Shown here: piece after piece, positions 34,599 through 42,562 of the stretch
Position numbering within the stretch: the first letter of the stretch is position 1
How the letters are laid out: each line of letters opens with the position of its first letter
Assembly (NCBI GenBank): GCA_023333565.1
Contig: JAJKFH010003229.1
Span: forward strand, 4,578,501-4,642,500
DNA length: 64,000 nucleotides
Source of the DNA: Puffinus mauretanicus
Lineage: Eukaryota > Chordata > Aves > Procellariiformes > Procellariidae
Reading direction: 5' to 3'
The notes under the pieces: generated by a model
What the model saw: the letters and a program-made list of their open reading frames with translations, nothing else
Told to the model about the DNA's origin: nothing
The model's database searches: none
Translations under genes and position numbers: made by a program

Positions 34599-34625
34599 AC
34601 TACTATAGTCGCTTGCTATAGTAGT
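34599..34625 (+). other. Perfect 10-bp inverted repeat (hairpin) in ITSN1-L 3' UTR
   Basis: ACTACTATAG (34599-34608), loop TCGCTTG, CTATAGTAGT (34616-34625). A perfect stem with a 7-base loop. Function unknown. Confidence 0.6.
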
Positions 34626-35639
34626 CAAAGGCTCTGTTGCGACCGTAGGTGATTCCTTGTGCGGCTTGTAAAGCTGCAAAAGTGTCACTAACCCTGGATT
34701 TAGTGGTTGGTTCTGGGATCTTAACGTGTCGTGCCAGTGAAGGGAGCTGGTGCTTTGTCTGAGACCCCCTGTCAGACCCCCAGGCAGCAGCTCCTGCCCG
34801 CCGCAGTGAGCAGGATGCAGGAGAGTAGGGAAGGCTTTGGCTTTGTCAGGAGCTTGTGCAGAACTGCCCTATTCCAGCCCTCAAGTTGCTGAAAAGGAAT
34901 TTAGATTCCAGCAGCCTCTGCAGACTGTGTGATGGGTACTTTCTACTGCGTGTTGGCAAGGTGTTGGGAAAAAAACCAAGATAGCTGTAGAATTTTTTTC
35001 CATGTTAATACTTAGAACTGGGGAATCCTCCTCCCTGCTGATGGTGGTGTGTGTTACTTTTTAATGCACTTTTTGCTGCCAAACAAATGGTATCAATTAG
35101 TTTCCCTTTTTTTTTTCTTTTAAAAAAGGAAGTATTGTACTCTCTGTAGTATCCTAAAAATTACAAATTATAAAACAACTGTCGTGTATGTCTTAAGATC
35201 TGGCCAAATAGGAAAAAAAATTACTTTTTTTTCAGAGAAAATGGAATTAATTTGTATTGTTCATTTACATCACATCTAACTACTCATTAAAACATCCATA
35301 CTGTGAAATTGGTTTCTTTTTTTTTTTTTTTTTTTTAAAAGCACTGGTAATAGGTATAATGAATAATGATGAATCAGACACCACTGTTTCTCATAAGACA
35401 ATTTCAACTGTACTTGGGTTGCTGTGAATGTGTTGTTTCCTCAGCCACTCTTGGTTACATAATTCTCTTTACAGACATAGTCCAATTAAGAAAAAGTCCT
35501 TAAAACGTCTTCACCTGTTTGAGGAATTGTGTCACTTCCCAGACTGCAGCACCGAGGTGGAAACTGCCAATAAGGTTTTAGGCTGTGCGATTTGTTTGAC
35601 ACAGATGAGACTGTAGTTGTGCAAGTGAAATTATGCAAG

Positions 35640-35645
35640 AATAAA
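35640..35645 (+). terminator. ITSN1: Candidate distal poly(A) signal of ITSN1-L
   Basis: AATAAA followed by a T-run from 35651. It is one of three clustered signals near 35.6-35.75 kb; which is used cannot be told from sequence. Confidence 0.35.
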
Positions 35646-35755
35646 TCAATTTTTTTTTTTAAAGTTTAACTGCGTACTGTTCCATTCTTGAGAAGCGCTG
35701 AAGAAGCGATACGATGTCAGGCACATTAAATAAATCTTCAGAGGAGTATTTTTGA

Positions 35756-36000
35756 CAAAAGACCTACATAGGTATAAGCAAAGTGATAGACCCAGCAGCA
35801 GGGAAATAACTTACCAGCACAGAATGCCCGACACAGGCCAATTTTCATCCCTGTAACACACTGTTTGCATTTTTTTCAGATTTGAAAATCGAGAGTTGAC
35901 CAAATCTGTAGTAAGACAGCAAAAATAAATTATCAAAAAATAATAATTAAAAAAACAGCCGCCCCAAAAAACAACAAAAGGCACTTGCTTAATAGGCCAG
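35756..36000. other. Intergenic spacer after ITSN1
   Basis: A-rich sequence between the last ITSN1 poly(A) candidates and the GC-rich block. Nothing recognised. Confidence 0.5.
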
Positions 36001-36976
36001 GTGCCATTACTTTGTGCGCCTCACGATACAGGCCCTGCTCTGTGCCCAGGCACGCCAGCGGCAACGCTGACGCAGCTTGCCAGCGACCGCCGGTGGCTCT
36101 GCTGCCCGAGGACTCAGAAAGTCCCGTGCCGGTCTCTCCCCTGGTTTTTGTTAATAATTACTGAACGTGGCCCGCTGCCCTGAGGGCGATACCCTCGGTG
36201 TCCTGTTACGCAGCGGGTCCGTTTGCCTAGCTAACGCCTGCTCCTCGAGGGTATATTCTCTCGCAGCTCTTCGGGGCTGCGCTGGCACAACGGGACAGTG
36301 CCGTAGCCGAAGTGCCATGCCGCAGTGGTTTGTAAACCACAGCTGCTGTGGCAGTAGGTGAGATGGAGGCGTCAGGAAGCCCGCCAGCCGTTTGGGCTGC
36401 TTTGTCCAGGGCACATTAATCCAGCTGAGCAGGGGCCGGCATCTCCGCTGCACAGCACGGAGCTCTGGAACGCCGCATCACTGCCGGTACAGCTCCTGGA
36501 GCGGCACCAGGAGTGGAAAGGGGGGTGCGGGAGGCCCCTTCGCACCACTCGCTGCCCCATGGCCACAGGCCTCCACCAGCCCCCCCCTTGCCCTGCCTCC
36601 GAGCCTCCCGGGGATCCCAAGCGCCACCCATCCTCATCACTGACCCCCCAAGCTCCCTCCCCTTCCCCAGCACAAGCCCACCCTGCCGCTCCCACCACCT
36701 CCAGAACCAGCACTTTACTCCGCCTCTGGGGTTCCCGGGCCAATTCCACCTGCCGCTCCCCTGCCCCCGGGAGCGGAGGGCTGGCGAGAAGCCGAGCACA
36801 GCGGTTACTTCTCCTGCACCCCTCCAGGCAGGGTGTCCGGCCAGCAGCTCGGGGCTGGCCCTGGTGGGAAATGTACTTCCAGCGTGAAGCACCAGAGAAA
36901 GCACAGGGCTAAGTAGTCTCTCCCCTGCAGGGACTGCTTCTGTTTATTAAAAGTGTTCTATAAAAAAAAAAAAAAA
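36001..36976. other. GC-rich, CpG-containing block ending in A16, between convergent genes
   Basis: An abrupt switch from A-rich DNA to sequence rich in G, C and CpG (36001-36910). This is followed by ATTAAA (36946-36951) and a run of 16 A residues (36962-36977). Several frames are open by composition, the longest 36358-36912 (184 codons, Pro/Ser/Arg-rich). None shows a known domain. It could be a retrocopied transcript end, an orphan CpG island or a GC-biased-conversion block. I do not call a gene. Confidence 0.55.
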
Positions 36977-36977
36977 A

Positions 36978-37834
36978 CATGTCTAGTTAACTGGTTTCAA
37001 TAATAAATGCAACTGAAATGAGCTAGCACTACCAGTTCAACACCCCACCCCTGCAATAATGGTATCCATCCAAAATCTATCCAAAATTAAGTCAAACATC
37101 AGCTCCTGACCAAGAACCAACAGGGAGAAACAGGCATTTTACACTCCTTCACAAGCCTATCGAAGATTACCGAAACGGGAAACAGAGGCACAGCACTGCA
37201 AGACAGAAACAGGACAGTTACAGATTTGTGCCCAGATGTTAACCAGAAAGCACACACGGCCAGTCACAGCAACACTGCCGTAACGCTCCTTAGTTGTGAA
37301 CCCCTGACCCTTCCAAACATTTTTGTCCGCAGTTTTAAGTCACAAACACCTTAGCCTCTCACTAGTAAGCTTTTGGAGGGCAACTTTAGTTTTAAGACAT
37401 ATACAAAACTCTCTCCAACGATACAGACATGGAAGTAAACTGGGCCTGACACAGCGTTTGCTGGTGAGAAAGCACTGACAACACAACTGTTTTAACAGCC
37501 ACTGTCATGCTTAAGAAAGAATCTACCAGTCCCGGTTCCAGTGTTCACACCCTCCACACGCAGAAACAGTGCACGCGGCAGCACACCGCCTTCCTGACAA
37601 CACCCCGAGTGAAAGTTTTCTGCACAGACTGACAGAACCTCAGCAGCAGTGACCCCATTATCAGCTCCTAGAGCATTATTCTCCTTTTCCTTCATGCAGG
37701 TTCACCTGCATTCAGGGCAAGCTAGATTTTCAAGCTGTGTCATGAAATGTTCAGTGAGGACTAAGTGAAACTCACTGCAGCTTCATCACCTTTCTCCCTC
37801 AGTGCTGTGTTTCTGAATCAAAATACTTCACACC
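36978..37834. other. Intergenic spacer before ATP5PO 3' end
   Basis: About 860 bases of ordinary composition. Nothing recognised with confidence; GAAACGGGAAACAGAGGCAC at 37164-37183 faintly recalls an antisense MIR. Confidence 0.5.
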
Positions 37835-37905
37835 GTCTGTTCAAGAAGAAATAATTTTATTGTTTCTATCTGACAGGTTTCATCGTGAATGACGAGGACA
37901 GCTTG
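37835..37905 (-). terminator. ATP5PO: ATP5PO short 3' UTR with poly(A) signal
   Basis: AATAAA on the minus strand at 37861-37856, 45 bases after the stop codon. Cleavage is expected near 37835-37845, giving a 3' UTR of about 60-70 bases. Confidence 0.8.
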
Positions 37906-38019
37906 CTAGACAGTCTCTCTCATGATCTTGGTGAGTTTCTGGATCTTTGACCTTGTTGACATGTCCACGTACTTCTCCCCAATATTGACAATCATGCCAC
38001 CAAGGATTGACGGATCAGT
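37906..38019 (-). CDS. ATP5PO: ATP5PO exon 7: C-terminal end and stop
   Basis: 114 bases after TTCTTTAG. Encodes [20 protein letters not shown] then [17 protein letters not shown] and TAG (37908-37906). GGMI...GEKYVD is the conserved OSCP C-terminal motif that meets the peripheral stalk. Confidence 0.97.
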   Translation of the reverse strand, partial: TDPSILGGMIVNIGEKYVDMSTRSKIQKLTKIMRETV

Positions 38020-41000
38020 CTAAAGAAGAAATATTGAACAGAAATTCTATTAGCAAAAATTTGTTAGCCTAGTTTTTACACCAGTAAAAAAAAAAAAAGC
38101 TTTTAAAAGAGCCTTTTTTAAGGTAACTTTGCAATCACTGTATTCCAAAGTTAAGATTTTAATAATTAAAACATCATCAGATCTACAAGAAAGCATAGAA
38201 CAATGCAATATAACAACAGGATTCAGTAAAATGAGTATTTTTTTTAAAGCTCAGAAAGACAGAAGCCCAGCTCAACATGAACTTGATGGAATTTATTTAC
38301 AAATCAAAAAATCCAGACCTTGGTCTCCAGCTTTAAGACCTCTCCCTTAGCCAAGAATCCACTCAGAGCACTTTTTAGCTCAGTAAGGTTGGCATCTTCC
38401 AAGGGCTGGAAAATATGAACAGAAGACAGGGAAAATGAAGGACTTGAAAATATTCAGATGATATAATGAGAACCCAAATTTTCTATTCAGATTCTTCTAA
38501 AGACAGACACTTCCACCAGGAAGGCAGGTTAAGCAGCCTTCTTGAACAGGAATAACCAAAGGACAGCACAGAAACAGCAGTCACTTTGTGCCCTCCTAAT
38601 TTCATGAAACATTGTGTTATTTGTGCACATATTCCCAGCAAAAGTTGGATGCTGACATCTTCAGATGGCATCTGGAATCCGTACTTGCCAAAGTAAGCAC
38701 TTGATGGAAAACTTGAGATCTGCCTCACAGCAGTGTTCAGGCTGTACAAGGAAAGGTTAATTTTGCTGCTTCTAACAAGTAAGATCATCAGCTCAAGAAG
38801 AAACATGGTTTCACGTAAAGCACTGGGCAGTCACTGAGGACACTGGCGGCGAGCTCCCAGCCCTGCTGCAGGCTTGCAGAATGCTCCTGGCTAAGTGCAC
38901 CTCCCTCCATCACCACAGAAGAACTTGCATCCCTGTGGCAAAGACACTGTGAATTTGTCTTTGCTATCCCTACAAGTTACTCGGATACCACTGAGATAGA
39001 AACAAAAGGGACTTCACCGAAGAGTAGTGGCTTTGTGTTACTGGTAATTTAAATAATTTCTATTTAATAGCTAGCAGTTTGGGAGCCAAAAGAAACTAAC
39101 AACAACAACAGCAGCAGCAGGAAAGTAACTTTATGTATGAAATATTTAGGAAAACTTGTGGAAAGGTTTGCACAGGCTTGTGAGTCCACGTGTCCCTAAA
39201 GGCTACCAACTAGACTGACAATCTGTGCTCATGGCCTACAGGGAGCCAGTTGATCTCAAGCGGATCAGTCTCTTTAGACCAGGTAGGCAGTTCGCTGTAG
39301 CTCTATCCAACGGCTACAGATCTACATCACATATCTAGCTGACCACCTTCCTGCTCTAACAGACCTGGGCATGGATCCATGAACGAAGAAGTTACTGAAG
39401 TGCCAGAACCACCGTGCTTCCACACTGAGGTTTACAACTCATGGAGACTCCATTTTCCCCCTCACCTTCTTGAGCACCAGCCAGACTCACTGTCTGCTAC
39501 TTTTGAAAAAGTCTTCCTACAGTTTCAGAGTTAGCCACTTGTTCTGATTACTGCAGGTGGTGAATTAGGTAGCTGCTCCCCATGAAGCAGAGCACCAAGT
39601 ATTACAGGCATTCTCAGTCCTATCAGGTATCTGCCTTGCTCTAGCCAATAGCTCATCTGTTAGTTCTGACCTGATCTGTACAATCCTGATGACAGAAATA
39701 AGAACAGGGGCAGTTGTATCTGCAGACCAGGCTGCCTCTTATCAGCCACTACGTTCACACATAGGAAGGAAAGATGTTACCTGTTAAGCTGAAATGGGAG
39801 GAACAGGTTTAATTTTTGACCAGTAATTGTTGGCTATCAAAAAACTATTTGCAGAAAGACTTTCATCTTGGCAAGAGATATTTCTTCACTACTCATATAG
39901 CAATTCCTTAAACTATAGAGAGCAAAATTAAGCTAAAGAAGTTTGCCTTTTATATTGCTACCTGTTAAGCTCGATCTAGAGGTTCCTAACTCACCTGTGC
40001 AGTGGTGACGGTGCACAGCACTTCTCCTCGGTATGCGCTCATGATCTTCCCAAATGCAGAAACAATGTCTGGAGTGTAACGTAAGCGACCGTTTTCAGCA
40101 AGCAAATCTGGAAGAGGTAGATGTATTGAAAGGGTTTAAAGCACCCACTAGAAGCAGATTTATTTGGCTACCAGTAAAAACAAGTAGCCTCAGACATTTT
40201 TCACAATTCAAATGGTTACTCACTCATCAGATTGACAGTAATAGGGGACATCCTCTCTTTTGCTAAAGCATCATTCACAGCTTTTTGTTTAACGGCGCTC
40301 TTCGTGTGAGGGTTCATAACAACACTGGATAGCTTGGGGTCCTTCAAAAGAGTCTACGAGGATATACAAACAACATGATAAAGACCAGCAGTTTTCCAGG
40401 CATCACAAGGCCTAACGGGACTACCCAAAGCAGGCAACATGGTCACTCACTGAGCAAGAATAAAAGGGTCAGAAGGAGATGGGAAGTGAAATGGTAGCTC
40501 CAGGTATAGCTCATTGACAGCATGTTTCTTTTAGAGCTGATACTCCTCCTGCCTCCTGTATTGCTTCCAAGTAGCTTAACGCTGGGGGCGCAGTGCAGAC
40601 AGCCGGCATACCAGGCCAGCTGTAAGTGGGAGTCCCACAGTGTGCAAGAAGCCGGGCCCACCTCCCTCCTAACAAGCAGTAGGCGAGCCCCACCGCCCCC
40701 AAACCCCTGTGCGAGCTTAGGCAAACGCGGGCTGGAGAATACCTTACCCATACTCGACTCAGCTCCTTCTCTACCTGGTCCAGCTTCTTCTGCTTGGTGG
40801 CGGCGGAGTACAGTGCGGTGGCATAGCGCCCCTCCAGCCCGTACACCTGGATGGGGGGCTGGGGGCGAGAGAACGGGCAGGCGCTGAGAACGGCCCCGAG
40901 CCGGGGAGCCGGCGTCTGCTCGCCGGGCCGGCGGCCCCGCCGGTGACCCTCCTGCCCCCCTCACCTTAACCAGCTTGGAGACCGGCCTCGCCGCCGTCGT

Positions 41001-41260
41001 GCTCAGCTGCCGCACCTGCGGGGCACATAACGGCTGGCATCGATACACGCCTCAGGGACAGGGGCGCGCGCCGACGGTTGCGGGGGGGAGAAGGTTCGAG
41101 ACCCCGCGCGAGCGTGGGAGGTGGGTGAGGGCGCACGCGCGACACGCCGCTTCCACCTCCTCCCCCTCCCCCCAACACCCCGCGAGGGCCGCAGGGCCGC
41201 CGCCGCCGCCCCCCCCTCCCCCAACTTCACCTTCAGGGAGAGCCCCGCCACCGCCGCCAT
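37906..41260 (-). CDS. ATP5PO: ATP synthase peripheral stalk subunit OSCP (complete, 7 exons, 207 aa)
   Basis: OSCP sits on top of the F1 head of mitochondrial ATP synthase and ties the alpha subunits to the peripheral stalk, stopping F1 from turning with the rotor. Seven exons (41260-41231, 41015-40965, 40846-40748, 40353-40224, 40107-39995, 38405-38319, 38019-37906) join with GT/AG boundaries and correct phase into 207 residues; human OSCP has 213. The first about 27 residues ([19 protein letters not shown] then RPVSKLVK) are basic and lack acidic residues, as in a mitochondrial presequence. The mature part contains [36 protein letters not shown] and [15 protein letters not shown], the family signatures. 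The ATG has a strong context (A at -3, G at +4). A CpG-rich promoter suggests housekeeping expression. The gene is convergent with ITSN1. Confidence 0.97.
38319..38405 (-). CDS. ATP5PO: ATP5PO exon 6: C-terminal domain, first part
   Basis: 87 bases between TTTTCCAG and donor GTCTGG, phase 0 at both ends. Encodes [19 protein letters not shown] then [10 protein letters not shown]. Donor positions +3 to +5 (CTG) are not consensus. Confidence 0.95.
38406..39994 (-). other. ATP5PO intron 5
   Basis: A 1.6-kb intron, the largest in the gene. It contains a short (AAC)/(AGC) trinucleotide run near 39101-39120 and nothing else recognised. Confidence 0.85.
39995..40107 (-). CDS. ATP5PO: ATP5PO exon 5: end of N-terminal domain and hinge
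   Basis: 113 bases between CTCTTCCAG and GTGAGT. With the preceding base it reads [20 protein letters not shown] and ends [12 protein letters not shown] second AG inside the exon (40070-40069) is not the acceptor, because LLAENGR lies upstream of it. Confidence 0.96.
40224..40353 (-). CDS. ATP5PO: ATP5PO exon 4: OSCP N-terminal helical domain
   Basis: 130 bases between CCTCGTAG and GTGAGT. Begins [20 protein letters not shown] and ends [12 protein letters not shown] plus one base of an Asn codon. Part of the helical bundle that contacts F1. Confidence 0.96.
40354..40747 (-). other. ATP5PO intron 3
   Basis: A 394-base intron whose GC content rises toward the promoter side. Open frames on both strands here are compositional. 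Confidence 0.85.
40748..40846 (-). CDS. ATP5PO: ATP5PO exon 3: start of mature OSCP
   Basis: 99 bases between CATCCAG and GTAAGG. Encodes [20 protein letters not shown] then [13 protein letters not shown]. The G.EGRYA.ALY motif is the OSCP N-terminal helix signature. The exon ends in Trp where I recall human having Ala. Confidence 0.96.
40965..41015 (-). CDS. ATP5PO: ATP5PO exon 2: rest of mitochondrial presequence
   Basis: 51 bases between acceptor CCCCGCAG and donor GTGAGG. Encodes [17 protein letters not shown]. The Arg/Ser/Thr-rich composition fits a cleavable import signal. Confidence 0.93.
41131..41140. promoter_or_regulatory. NRF1-like motif in ATP5PO intron 1
   Basis: GCGCACGCGC matches the core of the NRF1 consensus (GCGCAYGCGC). 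It lies about 120 bases downstream of the ATG within the CpG island. NRF1 drives many nuclear genes for mitochondrial proteins. Confidence 0.4.
41231..41260 (-). CDS. ATP5PO: ATP5PO exon 1: start codon and presequence
   Basis: ATG at 41260-41258 on the minus strand, encoding [10 protein letters not shown], then donor GTGAAG. Ten codons, phase 0. Start chosen because it is the only ATG before the presequence and has a good Kozak context (AAGATGG). Confidence 0.93.
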
Positions 41261-41385
41261 CTTCCCCGACCGCCGCCCGAGGTCACCGCTGAGCCCGGTC
41301 CCCGCGGTGAGGCAGCACGCAGGCGCGGCGGCGGCCACCACCCCCAGCCCCGCTCTACCCGCCGTCCTTTTCTGCCGCGGGGCTC

Positions 41386-41402
41386 ACTGGGAAAAGTAGT
41401 TC
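41386..41402 (-). promoter_or_regulatory. ZNF143/THAP11-like site (proximal)
   Basis: On the minus strand, GAACTACTTTTCCCAGT, similar to the ZNF143/THAP11 (SBS2) element ACTACAATTCCCAGCATGC. It lies about 126-142 bases upstream of the ATP5PO ATG. Motif match only. Confidence 0.55.
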
Positions 41403-41431
41403 TTCAGTGCGACGCCTTCCCGCCGCGCTGC

Positions 41432-41450
41432 CTGCTGGGGGCTGTAGTTC
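41432..41450 (-). promoter_or_regulatory. ZNF143/THAP11-like site (distal)
   Basis: On the minus strand, GAACTACAGCCCCCAGCAG, a closer match to the same element, in the same orientation and about 46 bases from the proximal site. Confidence 0.6.
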
Positions 41451-41780
41451 CTGAGGCGGCCCCCGCCTCCCCTCATACCCGCCCCCCTCCCGCACTGCTC
41501 GGTGTCCCTCTCCCCAGCGCCCTCCCAGCAGCCTCGCCAGGCCCTGCTGGCAGTTTGGCGCGAAAGCCGAGAGCTAAAGCGCCCCAGCCGCCGGGCAAGC
41601 CCGAGGGCTGAGGCCGGGCCCCGCCGGCAGGCTGCTGTGCATCCGTCCTCCTCCCGTGGGAAACTGCTGCTTGGCGCGGGCAGGGCGGCCTGCGCTTGGC
41701 CCACGGGTGAAGGAAACGGGCGCGGGCCCCTGTGGCATCCCTGCTCGGTACGGGCTGGAGCTCCAGTTGAAACTCCCCCC

Positions 41781-42329
41781 TCGTTGCTCCGTTTCACGCC
41801 CTGGTGCTGCAGGTGGCTTTCCTCTAGCAGAGTCTGGTGATGCGGGTCTCTGGAGAGGACCGGGGTGACCAGGGCAATGGCTTCCCTTGGGTGCTGCACC
41901 CCGGCCTCTGGCTGTCCTGCACATGCAGAGTTGCACCCAGCCCCTCAGCTGGCCATGCATGTGGTCGTGGCTTTGCAGGTGGAGGGGCCACGGGATGGGA
42001 AGAGCAGTCTGGGCCACAGGGGCTGCTTGGGCACCTTGCAATTGCTACAACAGGGTACAGTGACCCACCAGCCTTTCTCACGTTCCTGTAAGGGTCCTGT
42101 AGCTCACACACCCACACACATCCTTCTGTTCAGATGCACCAGGAGAGCAAGTGTCACACCAGTTCTTCAACAGAGAAAATGTCAGCTGTGCTTTCCTCAG
42201 CTATTTCTGCTGCCCTCTAACACAGTGAAACTACCTCTGAAACGCAATGAGCTATTTCCTCCCCTCGGATAAGCTAGATCCAAACGTCTCCTGGGCCAAA
42301 TACACAATCTTCCAGGTAAAGCATAGGGC
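41781..42329. other. Intergenic flank upstream of ATP5PO
   Basis: GC content falls gradually from the CpG island. Overlapping open frames are shadows of composition. No gene supported. Confidence 0.6.
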
Positions 42330-42562
42330 AGGCAGCTCTGACTTTGTCAGTCTCTCTACGTGACCTTGAGCAACTCACTCAGGTCCTGCCTACTACTGAA
42401 CTATCTTGAATGGTTAAACTCTTTTCTCCCTAATTCTTCCATCTTTTCCGTAAGAGAAGGTAAAACGCTTGCCTGCTTCGCAGAGCTCTTACCAAGTTTG
42501 AGTAATTATTTTCTGTAGTGTGAGTAGCTCAGATGGGCGGTGCTATTGAAATACAAAGCATG
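42330..42562 (+). mobile_element. MIR/CORE-SINE-like relic
   Basis: The order of blocks follows a MIR 3' half: GTGACCTTGAGCAACTCACT, then AAAACGCTTGCCTGCTTCGC, then GTGCTATTGAAATACAAAG. It is highly diverged. Confidence 0.5.

Larger units (their letters stand above)
27953..35755 (+). other. ITSN1: Probable long 3' UTR of ITSN1-L
   Basis: No coding exon is recognisable after the stop at 27952 until the convergent gene ATP5PO. Human ITSN1-L also has a very long 3' UTR (general knowledge). Possible poly(A) signals include 28467, 34556-34561, 35640-35645 (AATAAA followed by a T-run) and 35725-35734 (overlapping ATTAAA and AATAAA). The 3' end given is a guess at the last pair. The region holds three UGUANAUA motifs, a 10-bp hairpin and two old palindromic repeats, listed separately. 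A 210-codon open frame at 32212-32844 shows no domain and is not called. Confidence 0.45.
40780..41780. promoter_or_regulatory. CpG island and promoter of ATP5PO
   Basis: Dense CpG and GC from exon 3 through exon 1 to about 500 bases upstream of the ATG. Includes GC-box-like CCGCCCCC runs (41459-41493). No TATA box is evident. This fits a housekeeping promoter. High GC also continues outward to about 42.0 kb, so divergent transcription is possible, but no exon is visible. Confidence 0.8.

Noticed and set aside
36358..36912. 184-codon Pro/Ser-rich open frame
   Set aside because: Every frame of this GC-rich block is open over long stretches; composition explains it and no family is recognised.
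37141..37290. Possible antisense MIR
   Set aside because: Only one short block resembles MIR; the flanking blocks do not follow the expected order.
40443..41048. 201-codon minus-strand frame across ATP5PO exons 2-3
   Set aside because: Reads through introns of ATP5PO; only the exon parts in the proper frame match OSCP.
41384..42272. Several long frames on both strands upstream of ATP5PO, possible divergent gene
   Set aside because: CpG-island composition; no splice structure or known protein. A divergent noncoding RNA is possible but not visible.
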